A stretch of DNA of 35,278 nucleotides from CAYMUR01 sp964393615. Its GTDB lineage: Bacteria; Planctomycetota; Planctomycetia; Pirellulales; Pirellulaceae. The notes beneath the pieces were generated by a model. It was not told the origin of the DNA, did no database searches, and saw only the letters and a list, made by a program, of their open reading frames with translations. The stretch covers positions 1-35,278 of the forward strand of contig CAYMUR010000055.1 of assembly GCA_964393615.1 (NCBI GenBank), read 5' to 3'. A program made the position numbers and the translations under genes. Positions 16,788 to 25,042 of the stretch are shown piece by piece. Each line of letters begins with the position of its first letter. The first letter of the stretch is position 1.

Positions 16788-18407
16788 CTACTTCATATTC
16801 ATACTCAATAAAAATTCCGCATTGGACGTGGTTTTTCCCAAACGGCTGACCAGCAAATCCATGGCATCGACTGCATTCATATCGTTAAGAACTCGGCGCA
16901 AGATACAAACATGACGATGTTCGTCTGGATCCATCAACATTTCTTCACGACGCGTTCCACTACGGTTAATGTCAATCGCTGGCCAAATTCGTTTCTCAAC
17001 AAAGCGCTGATCGAGTACGATTTCCAGGTTGCCCGTACCTTTAAATTCCTCAAAGATCACTTCGTCCATCTTGCTACCGGTGTCAACCAGCGCTGTGGCC
17101 ATAATAGTCAGCGAGCCACCCTCTTCCACTTTACGCGCCGATCCAAAGAACCGCTTCGGCCGCTGCATGGCGTTGGAATCCAAGCCACCCGACAGGACTT
17201 TTCCTGACTGGGGACACTCGGAATTCCAGGCACGGGCCAATCGCGTGATTGAATCGAGAAAGATCACCACGTCAAAGCCGTACTCTACCATTCTTTTTGC
17301 TTTTTCCACCACCATCTCTGAAACCTGTACGTGTCGTGACGGTGGTTCGTCGAATGTAGAACTCACCACTTCGCAGTTGTTACCTCGCACCTCCCGTTCC
17401 ATATCGGTTACTTCCTCAGGCCGCTCATCGATCAACAACATGATGACGTACACTTCTGGGAAATTCGTCAACACGGCCTTGGCCATTTTTTGCATGAGAA
17501 TCGTTTTGCCGGCACGGGGAGGACTGACAATCAAGCCGCGCTGACCAAACCCAATCGGCACCACTAAATCAACCACCCGCATGTCCGTTTCGTCCGGAGT
17601 GGTTTCAAGTGTCATGCGGTTATTAGGATGCAGTGGCGTGAGATCGTCAAAAAATATTTTGTCGGACTGCAGGTTAGGATCCTGGTAATTAATCGCTTCC
17701 ACACGTAACAATGCAAAATATTTTTCATTTTCTTTCGGAGGGCGAATTTGTCCGGACACGGTCGCCCCCGTCTTCAATCCAAAACGCCGAATCTGACTCG
17801 GAGAGACATAAATATCGTCGGGACACGACAGATAGTGATAGTCGGGACTGCGAAGAAATCCGAACCCATCCGGCAAAATCTCCAATGTACCCTCACCATA
17901 CATAAGCCCATTCATTTTGACGCGTTCTTTCAGAATCTTAAAAATCAGATCCTGTTTTTTCATTCCGGTGACGTCTTTAAGGCTTTCCTTTCGGGCTTCT
18001 GCAATCAGCTGCGTCATATCCATCTTTTGCAGCTCAGCAATATGGACTTCGCCTTTTTTAATTTGTTCGTAGTGGTCCTGAGTATCAGCCCCCTTTGAGA
18101 CTTCGTCCGCTATTTCTTCCGCCAGGGAAAGTGGTTCTCCTTCTTCTTCCAGATAACGAGTGTCGACTTCCGCCGCCGAATTGGTTGCGTGCGTCTTGTC
18201 ATCATTCGCCATCTGGCTTACAACGACCTCGTCATTTTCCTCCAACGGATCTAAAAAGACCTGTTCCTTCTCGAGTTTTTTGGCTACCCGCTTTGAAGTT
18301 GTTTGCTGGGAGTCACCTTTTAACATCATACGGCGATTGTCCTCGCAACCGTTTACGGGAACATTTTCCGTATGGGAAGTCGCTTGTGCGATCTTCGACT
18401 TCGACAT
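16788..18407 (-). CDS. rho: Transcription termination factor Rho with long N-terminal extension
   Basis: Rho is a hexameric RNA-dependent ATPase that ends transcription. Residues 123-165 form the Rho-N helical domain (ELQKMDMTQLIAEARKESLK), 170-240 the RNA-binding cold-shock domain (DGFGFLRSPDYHYLSCPDDI), and the ATPase follows with SPPRAGKT (Walker A, about 295-302), VIFLDSITRLARAWN (Walker B region) and the late KGTGNLEIVLDQRF (R-loop). Total 539 residues against 419 in E. coli; the excess is a charged, apparently disordered N-terminus of about 120 residues, acidic overall. ATG 18407 has AGGAG 8 bases upstream; a GTG three codons earlier abuts the same site and is unlikely. coaE lies upstream, with a long 396-base leader between. 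Confidence 0.96.
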   Translation of the reverse strand: MSKSKIAQATSHTENVPVNGCEDNRRMMLKGDSQQTTSKRVAKKLEKEQVFLDPLEENDEVVVSQMANDDKTHATNSAAEVDTRYLEEEGEPLSLAEEIADEVSKGADTQDHYEQIKKGEVHIAELQKMDMTQLIAEARKESLKDVTGMKKQDLIFKILKERVKMNGLMYGEGTLEILPDGFGFLRSPDYHYLSCPDDIYVSPSQIRRFGLKTGATVSGQIRPPKENEKYFALLRVEAINYQDPNLQSDKIFFDDLTPLHPNNRMTLETTPDETDMRVVDLVVPIGFGQRGLIVSPPRAGKTILMQKMAKAVLTNFPEVYVIMLLIDERPEEVTDMEREVRGNNCEVVSSTFDEPPSRHVQVSEMVVEKAKRMVEYGFDVVIFLDSITRLARAWNSECPQSGKVLSGGLDSNAMQRPKRFFGSARKVEEGGSLTIMATALVDTGSKMDEVIFEEFKGTGNLEIVLDQRFVEKRIWPAIDINRSGTRREEMLMDPDEHRHVCILRRVLNDMNAVDAMDLLVSRLGKTTSNAEFLLSMNMK

Positions 18408-18436
18408 GGTCAACACTCCTGATGTGGGCTTGGTGT

Positions 18437-18488
18437 GCCGGCATAGGGAAAACGCCGGCGGCAGGTGTGCAACATCCTATTTTGCACA
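18437..18488 (-). promoter_or_regulatory. Two hairpins in the rho leader
   Basis: Just upstream of the rho start are two perfect inverted repeats. GCCGGC at 18437-18442 and 18454-18459 leaves an 11-base loop. TGTGCAA at 18466-18472 and TTGCACA at 18482-18488 leaves a 9-base loop. They lie 30-81 bases from the ATG within a 396-base gene-free leader. Rho genes are often controlled by attenuation in their leader, so these are candidates for such control. Confidence 0.4.
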
Positions 18489-18803
18489 GGTGGAAAAGCA
18501 AGTCGAATTTTAGGAGAAGAAAAAGAGGAGTCACTCACTGTTATACCAGAATAAATCGAAATGTACTACGCTTGGAAACTTTCGTTAGACCTCACCCATC
18601 CATTTCGAACAATGAAAAGACAGGGATTTCTTATAACATGGGACAGTTACGGGCATTCGTGCTCCATGACCAGGCTTGAAGACACACCACACCGTTCCGC
18701 CATCTGCGAGATCAGAAAGGACCTAACGAGCCCACGCTGTGATTCCCTGCAGGTAACGGGTTCCGGCGGAAACTGACCGCTGAATCAATTATCAGAGGAA
18801 GGT
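18489..18803. other. Rest of the rho leader, no gene seen
   Basis: About 315 bases between coaE and the rho hairpins. Frames on both strands are short and without motifs. Whether rho is read from its own promoter here or from coaE cannot be told from the sequence. Confidence 0.4.
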
Positions 18804-19412
18804 TTATTCTTGGGAGGGGAAACTGTCGAGTGACAACCAGAATTGTTCTACTAATGCAATAGTTTTGTCAACAGAACCGTTATTGTCAATGGTAACGTCC
18901 GATCTTTGCCGTTTTGCTTCCAATGGCACCTGCGCAGCTTCGCGGGCGGAGAATTCCTCCGCTGACCATCCGCGGGCACGAGCACGAGACAATCGCGTCT
19001 CCACGGTCGAATCGACAAACACAATCACGTCGCATAGACTGTCCCAACGGGCTTTAAACATTACCGCCGCATCGACAACCGTCACAGCAACTTTCTGTGT
19101 CCGAAGCCGAGTCAGCTCCTGTTCCAGGCGAATCCGAATCGCTGGAAACATCATGGATTCCAGAACGGACAGTTCTTTTCCTGCAATATCGCCAAAGACG
19201 ATTCCGGCAAGTTTTTTTCGATCGATCTCATCATTCTTCCGAAAAATCCGGTCACCCCAGCGTCGACGGGCTGCATGCCGAATTTCCGAAAGACCTAGAA
19301 CCACGTGACCAATCTGGTCGACGTCAATGAAAGCCGCACCCCATTTCGCAAGCGCCCCAGCAACCATGCTTTTCCCACTGGCCACGCCACCTGCAATACC
19401 GACGATTTTCAT
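18804..19412 (-). CDS. coaE: Dephospho-CoA kinase
   Basis: CoaE phosphorylates the 3'-hydroxyl of dephospho-CoA, the last step of coenzyme A synthesis. The 202-residue protein starts MKIVGIAGGVASGKS, with the P-loop at residues 8-15, then AAFIDVDQIGHVVL (about 27-40). Further on are FPAIRIRLEQEL, VDAAVMFKARWDSLCD and the lid region ARARGWSAEEFSAREAAQ. Near the C-terminus is VTIDNNGSVD. Length and order are typical. The ATG at 19412 is unambiguous. It heads the minus-strand run rho-ribH-nusB-ftsY and is divergent from the coiled-coil protein gene. Confidence 0.95.
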   Translation of the reverse strand: MKIVGIAGGVASGKSMVAGALAKWGAAFIDVDQIGHVVLGLSEIRHAARRRWGDRIFRKNDEIDRKKLAGIVFGDIAGKELSVLESMMFPAIRIRLEQELTRLRTQKVAVTVVDAAVMFKARWDSLCDVIVFVDSTVETRLSRARARGWSAEEFSAREAAQVPLEAKRQRSDVTIDNNGSVDKTIALVEQFWLSLDSFPSQE

Positions 19413-19491
19413 GTTTCTACCGATAATCCTACGTCACAACGATAAAAATCCTCACCCCCTTGGGAATGGAGATACGAAGTGATCAATTTAT

Positions 19492-19521
19492 TTGACATCT
19501 GTAACAACGTCTTGATACAAT
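19492..19521 (+). promoter_or_regulatory. Sigma-70-type promoter for the coiled-coil protein gene
   Basis: TTGACA (19492-19497), an 18-base spacer and TACAAT (19516-19521). The boxes match the consensus at 6/6 and 5/6. It points to the gene at 19766 and would give a leader of about 240 bases. Confidence 0.55.
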
Positions 19522-19573
19522 CACATTGGTGGGAGTCAAATAACCGGGCAAGCCTACTACCCCCCCCCGAAAA

Positions 19574-19627
19574 CGTCCTGCTCCTTTGGACGGGAAAAAT
19601 GGGCTCCACCCATCGAGTTACGCTCGA
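19574..19627 (+). promoter_or_regulatory. Three adjacent hairpins in the leader
   Basis: Downstream of the promoter lie three small perfect stems in a row: CGTCC/GGACG (19574-19592), ATGGG/CCCAT (19599-19613) and TCGAG/CTCGA (19613-19627), the last two with 5-base loops. They may fold as a structured 5' leader. No known riboswitch class was recognised. Confidence 0.35.
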
Positions 19628-19765
19628 CTGACACCCTACCTTACCGACACCGCAAAAATCCGGAACATTGTTACGTCGGCCTTATCAGAACATCTTTTGC
19701 TTTTTTTTTCCATGGCGGTCACCCAAAGACCACAAAGACCACAAAGAACCTGAGGAGGCATATCC

Positions 19766-21220
19766 ATGGCAACACGGGAAAATCAGGGTTTACAGATCGG
19801 ACTGATCGTCTGTGTCATTTCGATCGTCATCCTGCTGGTATTCTGGATCGTTACTTGGAAGAAGCTGGGAGAGATGAACACGGTGGTCACGGACGCCAAA
19901 CAGAAGACTAAAATGGCTCAAGATGGCCTGCGCGATGCCAATGGACATTTGACAACACTTAAGGAATATCTCGGTTATCCACAGGAAACAGAGATCGAGG
20001 AAATCAAACAACAGTTCAGTGCTGACATGACAAAATTCGCTGACACCTGGCCCCAGGAAAAACGAAACTACCGGGAATTGCCCGGTTACCTGATTGTCAC
20101 ATTAACCAAACGTAGTGTACGTGTTACCGACGAAGTTGCCAACGTCACCCAGATGGCCAGTGAAAGAGACCAGGCACGACAGCAAGAACAAAACAGTTCC
20201 AAACAATATCAACAGGACCATGCGAAAACATCCAAGGATTTTAGTGACTCTCGCCAAAAATTCACCTCTGATCGACAAACATTAAATAAAGAAAAAGAGC
20301 AATTAGCAGGAAAATTCATTGTCGCCACTCAGGACAAAGAAAAAATCGAAAGCGAATTAAATACAAAGATCAAGGAAGGCAAGCAAACAATCACCGATCT
20401 AACCTTGAGCAACAGCTTGCTTGAGGAAAAGATTGCAAGGCATGAGTGGGAAAACCCTGGCCAACCTGACGGAACCATTACCTGGGTAGACCATCGTGGC
20501 GGCCAGGTCTACCTGGACGTTGGTACGGCAGATGGGTTGAGGTCCCAGACAACGTTTACTGTTTTTGACGAAGAAGAAACGATCATTGAACCTGTCCGCC
20601 AAAAAGGTGTCATCGAAATCCTCCGCGTTATTGGTCCTCACCGATCATTGGCAAAAATCACCGAAAAAGATGTCTCCAAGTTAATTCTCCCAAAAGACGT
20701 GATCTATTCCGCCGCCTGGGATCGCGGACGACGCTTGCAATTTGCACTTGCTCCGGGGCTACTGGATATCAACGACGACGGAGAGGACGACCGACAAAAG
20801 ATTCGTGACATCATCAGCATGAACGGAGGACTCATCGACTACGACATCGACAGCACAGGACAATCAACAGGCAAACTAAGTATCAACACACGTTACCTGA
20901 TTATCGGAAAGCTGCCCAATGAAAAAGGTAAGACAAAAGCGGGCGGTGAAGCAATCTCCACGCAGGCCCAAAAAGACAAAGAAGACATGGCCAAAGTGAT
21001 CCAACAATCGACCCAACTGTACGAAGAAGCTCAACGTTTTAGCGTAGAACGCATATCAGTGGAAAAATTTGTGGATCTTATTGGATGGCGTGAAAAAGAC
21101 AAAACGGTAACCTATGACACGGTAAGCCGCTTTGATGCATACACAGAAAATGGAGAAAACGACAGTCTGCCAACGGATGGTGATGATACTTTTCGGGAAC
21201 GCCAACCTGCGGGATTCTAA
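19766..21220 (+). CDS. Membrane-anchored coiled-coil protein of unknown function
   Basis: A 484-residue protein with one N-terminal membrane helix (about residues 9-30), after a short cytoplasmic MATRENQGLQ. It continues with a long, charged, glutamine- and lysine-rich coiled coil (about 35-230) broken by a short loop near residue 95. A compact C-terminal part (about 235-400) follows, with VYLDVGTADGLRSQTTFTVF, LAPGLLDINDDGEDDRQKI and MNGGLIDYDID, and then a polar tail. I recall similar proteins in planctomycetes but no assigned function; a role in the cell envelope is a guess. The ATG has an ideal GAGGAGG ribosome binding site upstream, and a sigma-70-like promoter lies about 245 bases before it. 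Confidence 0.8.
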   Translation: MATRENQGLQIGLIVCVISIVILLVFWIVTWKKLGEMNTVVTDAKQKTKMAQDGLRDANGHLTTLKEYLGYPQETEIEEIKQQFSADMTKFADTWPQEKRNYRELPGYLIVTLTKRSVRVTDEVANVTQMASERDQARQQEQNSSKQYQQDHAKTSKDFSDSRQKFTSDRQTLNKEKEQLAGKFIVATQDKEKIESELNTKIKEGKQTITDLTLSNSLLEEKIARHEWENPGQPDGTITWVDHRGGQVYLDVGTADGLRSQTTFTVFDEEETIIEPVRQKGVIEILRVIGPHRSLAKITEKDVSKLILPKDVIYSAAWDRGRRLQFALAPGLLDINDDGEDDRQKIRDIISMNGGLIDYDIDSTGQSTGKLSINTRYLIIGKLPNEKGKTKAGGEAISTQAQKDKEDMAKVIQQSTQLYEEAQRFSVERISVEKFVDLIGWREKDKTVTYDTVSRFDAYTENGENDSLPTDGDDTFRERQPAGF

Positions 21221-21789
21221 ATCCAAACACACGATACAACCACTGGTCAATCATACTTTTCTGATCGTTAACGATCCAGCAAAAGTGTCCACCCATCTCA
21301 CAGTCCACCCACTTTATATAGGTGGTAACTGCTCCCTCCTTCGTTTCCCGCTGGCCTCTCTCGATCAAGCTGTGAATGTGCTCTCACACCTCGCGACCAT
21401 CGTTTCCACCGTGAACACCATCCAGGCAATGCTGAATAACGAAAAGGCAACACGTCTGCACTGAGTTTCACCGCTTTTCAAACCACCTTCTTGCTTGTCC
21501 ATCAGTCTTTCCAGAAACTCATTGCACTGCCTGCCTTGCTCGTGCTGCCAAAGCTGGAATCGCCGACCCATATTTTCTGCCCCATCCTGTCGTTCGGCAC
21601 CCTCGAGTATCACCTGTGAGGAATCCACGTCGGTCCCACTGTCACCAGCTGATCGACAAAAAACAAACCGGTGGCCTGCAATGGGTACGATACCCAGCTG
21701 TATGTGAAACCGTTCATGCAGATAACTCCCACCACTATTTCGCAACGAGGCATTTGTTGTATCGTGTTTTCTTTCAACTTAGAATATAA
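21221..21789. other. Degraded or gene-free stretch
   Basis: About 570 bases between the coiled-coil protein gene and the DUF1501 remnant. Frames on both strands carry no recognisable domain. It could be decayed DNA from the lost 5' part of the DUF1501 gene, but no matching peptide was found in any frame. Confidence 0.4.
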
Positions 21790-22213
21790 TTGGCCACTGC
21801 CACAGCAATACGGTGACTTGAGAGCTAACTGCCAGGCAACCGATCGAGGTTGTGCAGCTCTGATTAGTGATTTGAAGGACCGCGGGCTGCTCGATGACAC
21901 ACTGGTCATTTGGGGTGGTGAATTCGGCCGGACACCAATGGTCCAAGGCGACCGTGGCGACGGGCGCGATCACCACCCGAAGGCATTTAGCATCTACATG
22001 GCGGGAGGAGGTATCAAGCCAGGCATCACATTTGGTGACACCGATGATTTTGGTTTTCATGTCGTCACGGACAAGGTTCACGTTCATGACCTTAACGCCA
22101 CCATTCTCCATCTGTTGGGACTGGATCACAAGAGATTGACCTATCGTTTTCAAGGACGGAATTTTCGTCTCACCGATGTTCATGGTCAGGTCGTCAAAGG
22201 ATTGCTGGCCTGA
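21790..22213 (+). pseudogene. DUF1501 protein remnant, 5' end missing
   Basis: The last 140 or so codons match the C-terminal third of DUF1501 proteins, a sulfatase/alkaline-phosphatase-like family with a Tat signal that is abundant in planctomycetes. Seen are LISDLKDRGLLDDTLVIWGG, EFGRTPMVQGDRGDGRDHHP, VHVHDLNATILHLLGLDHKR and LTYRFQGRNFRLTDVHG. Intact members are about 450-480 residues; here similarity begins near 21793 and nothing upstream continues it. The frame is clean to its TGA, so the loss looks like a 5' deletion, not gradual decay. The usual partner gene (DUF1553/DUF1549 cytochrome) is absent. An assembly error is the alternative. Confidence 0.8.
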
Positions 22214-22317
22214 GGCGCTGTCGGAGAAAACGACACATTGGAATCCCAGAAGTCCTCGCAGCATCTAACTTTCGCGTTGTCCTTCTGGTCCCCGGGATCT
22301 GGGACAACCTGTTTCCT

Positions 22318-22725
22318 TCAGGAAAACATTTTCTGCCGTATACCTTCTATTTTCCGACGCTCTCGATCGGTCCAAGTGGACAGTGCCTGACTGCTCGTTA
22401 ACTCCGGGTCAACGAACAACCGGGCTGGATGTTCAATCCTCGCTGACATCGCCAATACCCATAACTGCCAGCGCATTTTCCAACCGATTTCATGCTCGCG
22501 GCACAACTCCCAAAATAGCATATGCGTACTGGTCCGACGGAAACGTAAAAACATGTTATTGCCTACAATCACGAGCCACAACACAAGAGCAAGTACCGAA
22601 AATACTAACGCGTAGGTCGCGAGCTGTTCGACGTCTACGACCTCACCACCACCCCGAAACCTGTCGCCCATGTGGAGCAAACCTGACTGATCAGCCAAAG
22701 GCCCCAATAGAAATGGATAGTTCAT
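22318..22725 (-). CDS. Small single-helix membrane protein coupled to the HEAT gene
   Basis: A 135-residue protein with one membrane helix (about residues 36-58), followed by a basic, tryptophan-rich cytoplasmic part with TSTHMLFWELCREHEIGWKM and a C-terminus ending RKIEGIRQKMFS. Two starts fit. ATG 22725 has AGGAG 8 bases upstream. ATG 22743 overlaps the HEAT-gene stop by four bases (ATGA). Either way the gene is translated with the upstream HEAT-repeat gene. I do not recognise the family. Confidence 0.65.
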   Translation of the reverse strand: MNYPFLLGPLADQSGLLHMGDRFRGGGEVVDVEQLATYALVFSVLALVLWLVIVGNNMFLRFRRTSTHMLFWELCREHEIGWKMRWQLWVLAMSARIEHPARLFVDPELTSSQALSTWTDRERRKIEGIRQKMFS

Positions 22726-22739
22726 AGAAGCTGCTCCTG

Positions 22740-24479
22740 TCATACACCGGCAGCCGATGTTGTGCCAACATTTCGAATAACCGCGATAAGCGAATCTTTC
22801 ACAGCATCCTGCACTGCAACACTCTGATCCAATTGCGTCCTCTGAAGTGCCACGAGAGCACGCGGTGTCGTGGACCATTGCAGTGCGCGGACAGCTTCGA
22901 TTCGCACTAAATGATCACTGTCGCCAAGCAATTCCAATAACAGGCCTTCCACACAGTCACTTTTTTCCGTCGCCTGTACAACTTGTAGGCCTCGTAATCG
23001 ACGTGAACGGACAGGCGAACTCAATTCTGTGACGAGTTTTCGAAGTGCGTCTGGATCCACCTTAAAAACGAGCGATCCCACATTCTGGCGTACCGCATCG
23101 CCCATCGCCGCAAAAGAGGCTAAATAACGTTCAAAACTTAATTCTGGGAGACAAGATCGCGCCGCTTCTCTTACCAACTCGTGATCGCTGTCGACAAAAT
23201 CGAGCAAGCGGGTCATTGCGTCTGAAATATTGCGTTGCCTTATTTGGTGAATAGCATGTACCTGGACTGCCGGAGCAGGGTCTGACATTGCCCGTAAAGC
23301 AAGGTGGTTGGCCACACTGCCGTGAAAACCATCCAGGGCTTGGGCTGCAGCCACACGTCCCTCCTGTTTACCATCCTCTAACAAATAATTCACGATCAAG
23401 AACGACACCGACTGTTTCATTCCCGATGCGAGCACTAGTCGCATCAGCGCCGCTTGCTGCTCGCCATCGAGCTCAGCAAGGAAACCAAAATTCGTGACCC
23501 AAGCAATGTTTTCTACCCGTTTCAAATTAGTAAGTGTCGTCTTGGACAATGGTTCTTGAAGCTTCGTCAGTAGACTTTCAATAAATACCGTGTCAGATCT
23601 TCGTGAAACAATATTGATGACTGACGAAGTGAGACGCATCGTGTCCAAAAAACTAAGTAACAACCGGATCACACTCACTTGTGTACTGTGCGTCAACTGG
23701 TCGATCACACACAAGTACGCGGGATCGTGAGGATCACTGAGTAAACGATCAAGTAAAATGTCGTCACGTCTGACCAGGCAGAGAAAAGCAGCTACTAAAT
23801 CTTGCCGAGAATGCTTACGGAAGCGATTCACGGAATTTTCCAGACTGCTGAGCAATCGACCACGGACCAACTGTGGATCGCAACAATTCGTGTAATCACG
23901 TGGCTTCGCTAATTCATCGTGAAACAATCTGCTCAATTCAAAAACCGTTTTGGCGGCCAACTTGCCATTCTCATTGGCCGCTTCTTCGGCAACGGTAATT
24001 AAAGCAGGAATCATGTCATATTCATGTAAATAACACGCAGCTTGGCAGGCATTTTCGAACAACCAAGGATCATTGCTTACAACAGCATCCCGCAAAGTCC
24101 CCAGCAAACGACTTGGTCCTAACCGTACCAACTCTTTGATTCCGAGATCTAATTTCGGCCAACGGCGCAGTAACGCACAGAACCCAGCCTTGCTGCGGCG
24201 TTGTAGTAGTATTTCGACCGCACGCTGCACAACCAGTGGGTCATTGGCATCCAACAGCCATACCAGAAGACTATCGGCCGTTTCGTTTTGGCTATTGGCC
24301 AACTGATTCCAAGTTATCTCCCAGCCGTCACTCACAGGATACATTCCCTGATAGTCATGAATGTCCGTGCACCACAACGCCCTAACAAATCTAGCCTTGG
24401 ATTTAGCCGAATCCAGTTGAATCCGTTGCAGGCCAGCCTCGACAGGGCATCCACTCTCTATAACCCGATTAATCCGCAC
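22740..24479 (-). CDS. HEAT-repeat protein
   Basis: A protein of up to 579 residues made almost wholly of helical repeats. Clear HEAT/PBS-lyase-type units are ADSLLVWLLDANDPLVVQRA (about 68-87), LALRAMSDPAPAVQVHAI (about 390), LLDFVDSDHELVREAARSCL (about 425) and LLELLGDSDHLVRIEAVRAL (about 525), each with the characteristic D/V-R positions. No enzyme motif, signal peptide or membrane helix is visible. Such proteins are usually scaffolds. The GTG at 24479 opens the frame but has no ribosome binding site; an ATG inside the first 50 codons is possible. It is divergent from the EboB-like cluster and overlaps the small membrane protein gene. Confidence 0.75.
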   Translation of the reverse strand: MRINRVIESGCPVEAGLQRIQLDSAKSKARFVRALWCTDIHDYQGMYPVSDGWEITWNQLANSQNETADSLLVWLLDANDPLVVQRAVEILLQRRSKAGFCALLRRWPKLDLGIKELVRLGPSRLLGTLRDAVVSNDPWLFENACQAACYLHEYDMIPALITVAEEAANENGKLAAKTVFELSRLFHDELAKPRDYTNCCDPQLVRGRLLSSLENSVNRFRKHSRQDLVAAFLCLVRRDDILLDRLLSDPHDPAYLCVIDQLTHSTQVSVIRLLLSFLDTMRLTSSVINIVSRRSDTVFIESLLTKLQEPLSKTTLTNLKRVENIAWVTNFGFLAELDGEQQAALMRLVLASGMKQSVSFLIVNYLLEDGKQEGRVAAAQALDGFHGSVANHLALRAMSDPAPAVQVHAIHQIRQRNISDAMTRLLDFVDSDHELVREAARSCLPELSFERYLASFAAMGDAVRQNVGSLVFKVDPDALRKLVTELSSPVRSRRLRGLQVVQATEKSDCVEGLLLELLGDSDHLVRIEAVRALQWSTTPRALVALQRTQLDQSVAVQDAVKDSLIAVIRNVGTTSAAGV

Positions 24480-24530
24480 AAATTACACGTTCTGTGGTTG
24501 CAATTCTGGCTCCATAACGTGACACTGGAA

Positions 24531-24546
24531 TTGGTTCGCAAACCAA
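24531..24546. promoter_or_regulatory. Short palindrome between divergent genes
   Basis: TTGGTT and AACCAA flank four bases (CGCA) in the 237-base space between the divergent HEAT-repeat and EboB-side genes. It could be an operator; nothing else supports this. Confidence 0.25.
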
Positions 24547-24716
24547 CCATATCCAGCCAACCACATCAAGATCGTACGCCACTTTTTTCGACACCCATTG
24601 CGGGAACTGTTAAAGGGTAACCAGTCAACCACTACACACGGGTGGTCCCAGATTATCAAATACAGCTACTACTAATTTCCTACACCGCGACTGAATTCCA
24701 AACCAATATTGAAACC

Positions 24717-24986
24717 ATGAGCGCATCATCTTCTGCCCAAGACATTTTGGACCGCGAATTCCTCGAAACGCGCGCCAAGCTACTTGAACTGGCTGCCGCA
24801 CTAGATCGGTTGGACAGGGCAACCGGATCTATTAAAGAAGATCCTCGGACCCAAGATATTCAACACGCATTAGCAATACTTGCCGATAACACGGGAGACC
24901 GTGCCGAACAGATTCAGCTAATTTTTTCCTTGTCGTATCAACCTGATTGGCGCAGCGAATTCGGGCTGAACAATTCCTCCACTTAA
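24717..24986 (+). CDS. Small conserved-looking protein beside the EboB hydrolase
   Basis: An 89-residue, soluble, mainly helical protein. The core reads FLETRAKLLELAAALDRLDR, then a DxR-rich middle and GDRAEQIQLIFSLSYQPDW. From memory, planctomycete genomes hold similar short proteins next to this kind of TatD hydrolase; I do not know a function. It does not look like EboA. The ATG at 24717 is preferred because it gives the characteristic N-terminus; no good ribosome binding site is seen. The EboB-like gene starts 56 bases after its stop, so the two are probably one transcript. Confidence 0.65.
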   Translation: MSASSSAQDILDREFLETRAKLLELAAALDRLDRATGSIKEDPRTQDIQHALAILADNTGDRAEQIQLIFSLSYQPDWRSEFGLNNSST

Positions 24987-25042
24987 CCTGCCCTTATTCT
25001 TTTCGTGTTATTCGATCACCACTAGGTTCCATTAGACACGTC

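Noticed and set aside
21365..21745. 126-codon minus-strand frame next to the DUF1501 remnant
   Set aside because: No domain, no ribosome binding site, no repeat of a family pattern; likely chance.
22743..22878. N-terminal extension of the small membrane protein into the HEAT gene
   Set aside because: Cysteine-rich out-of-frame read of the HEAT coding region; a good start with AGGAG lies downstream.
24717..24986. EboA
   Set aside because: Too short (89 residues) and without the EboA pattern I recall.
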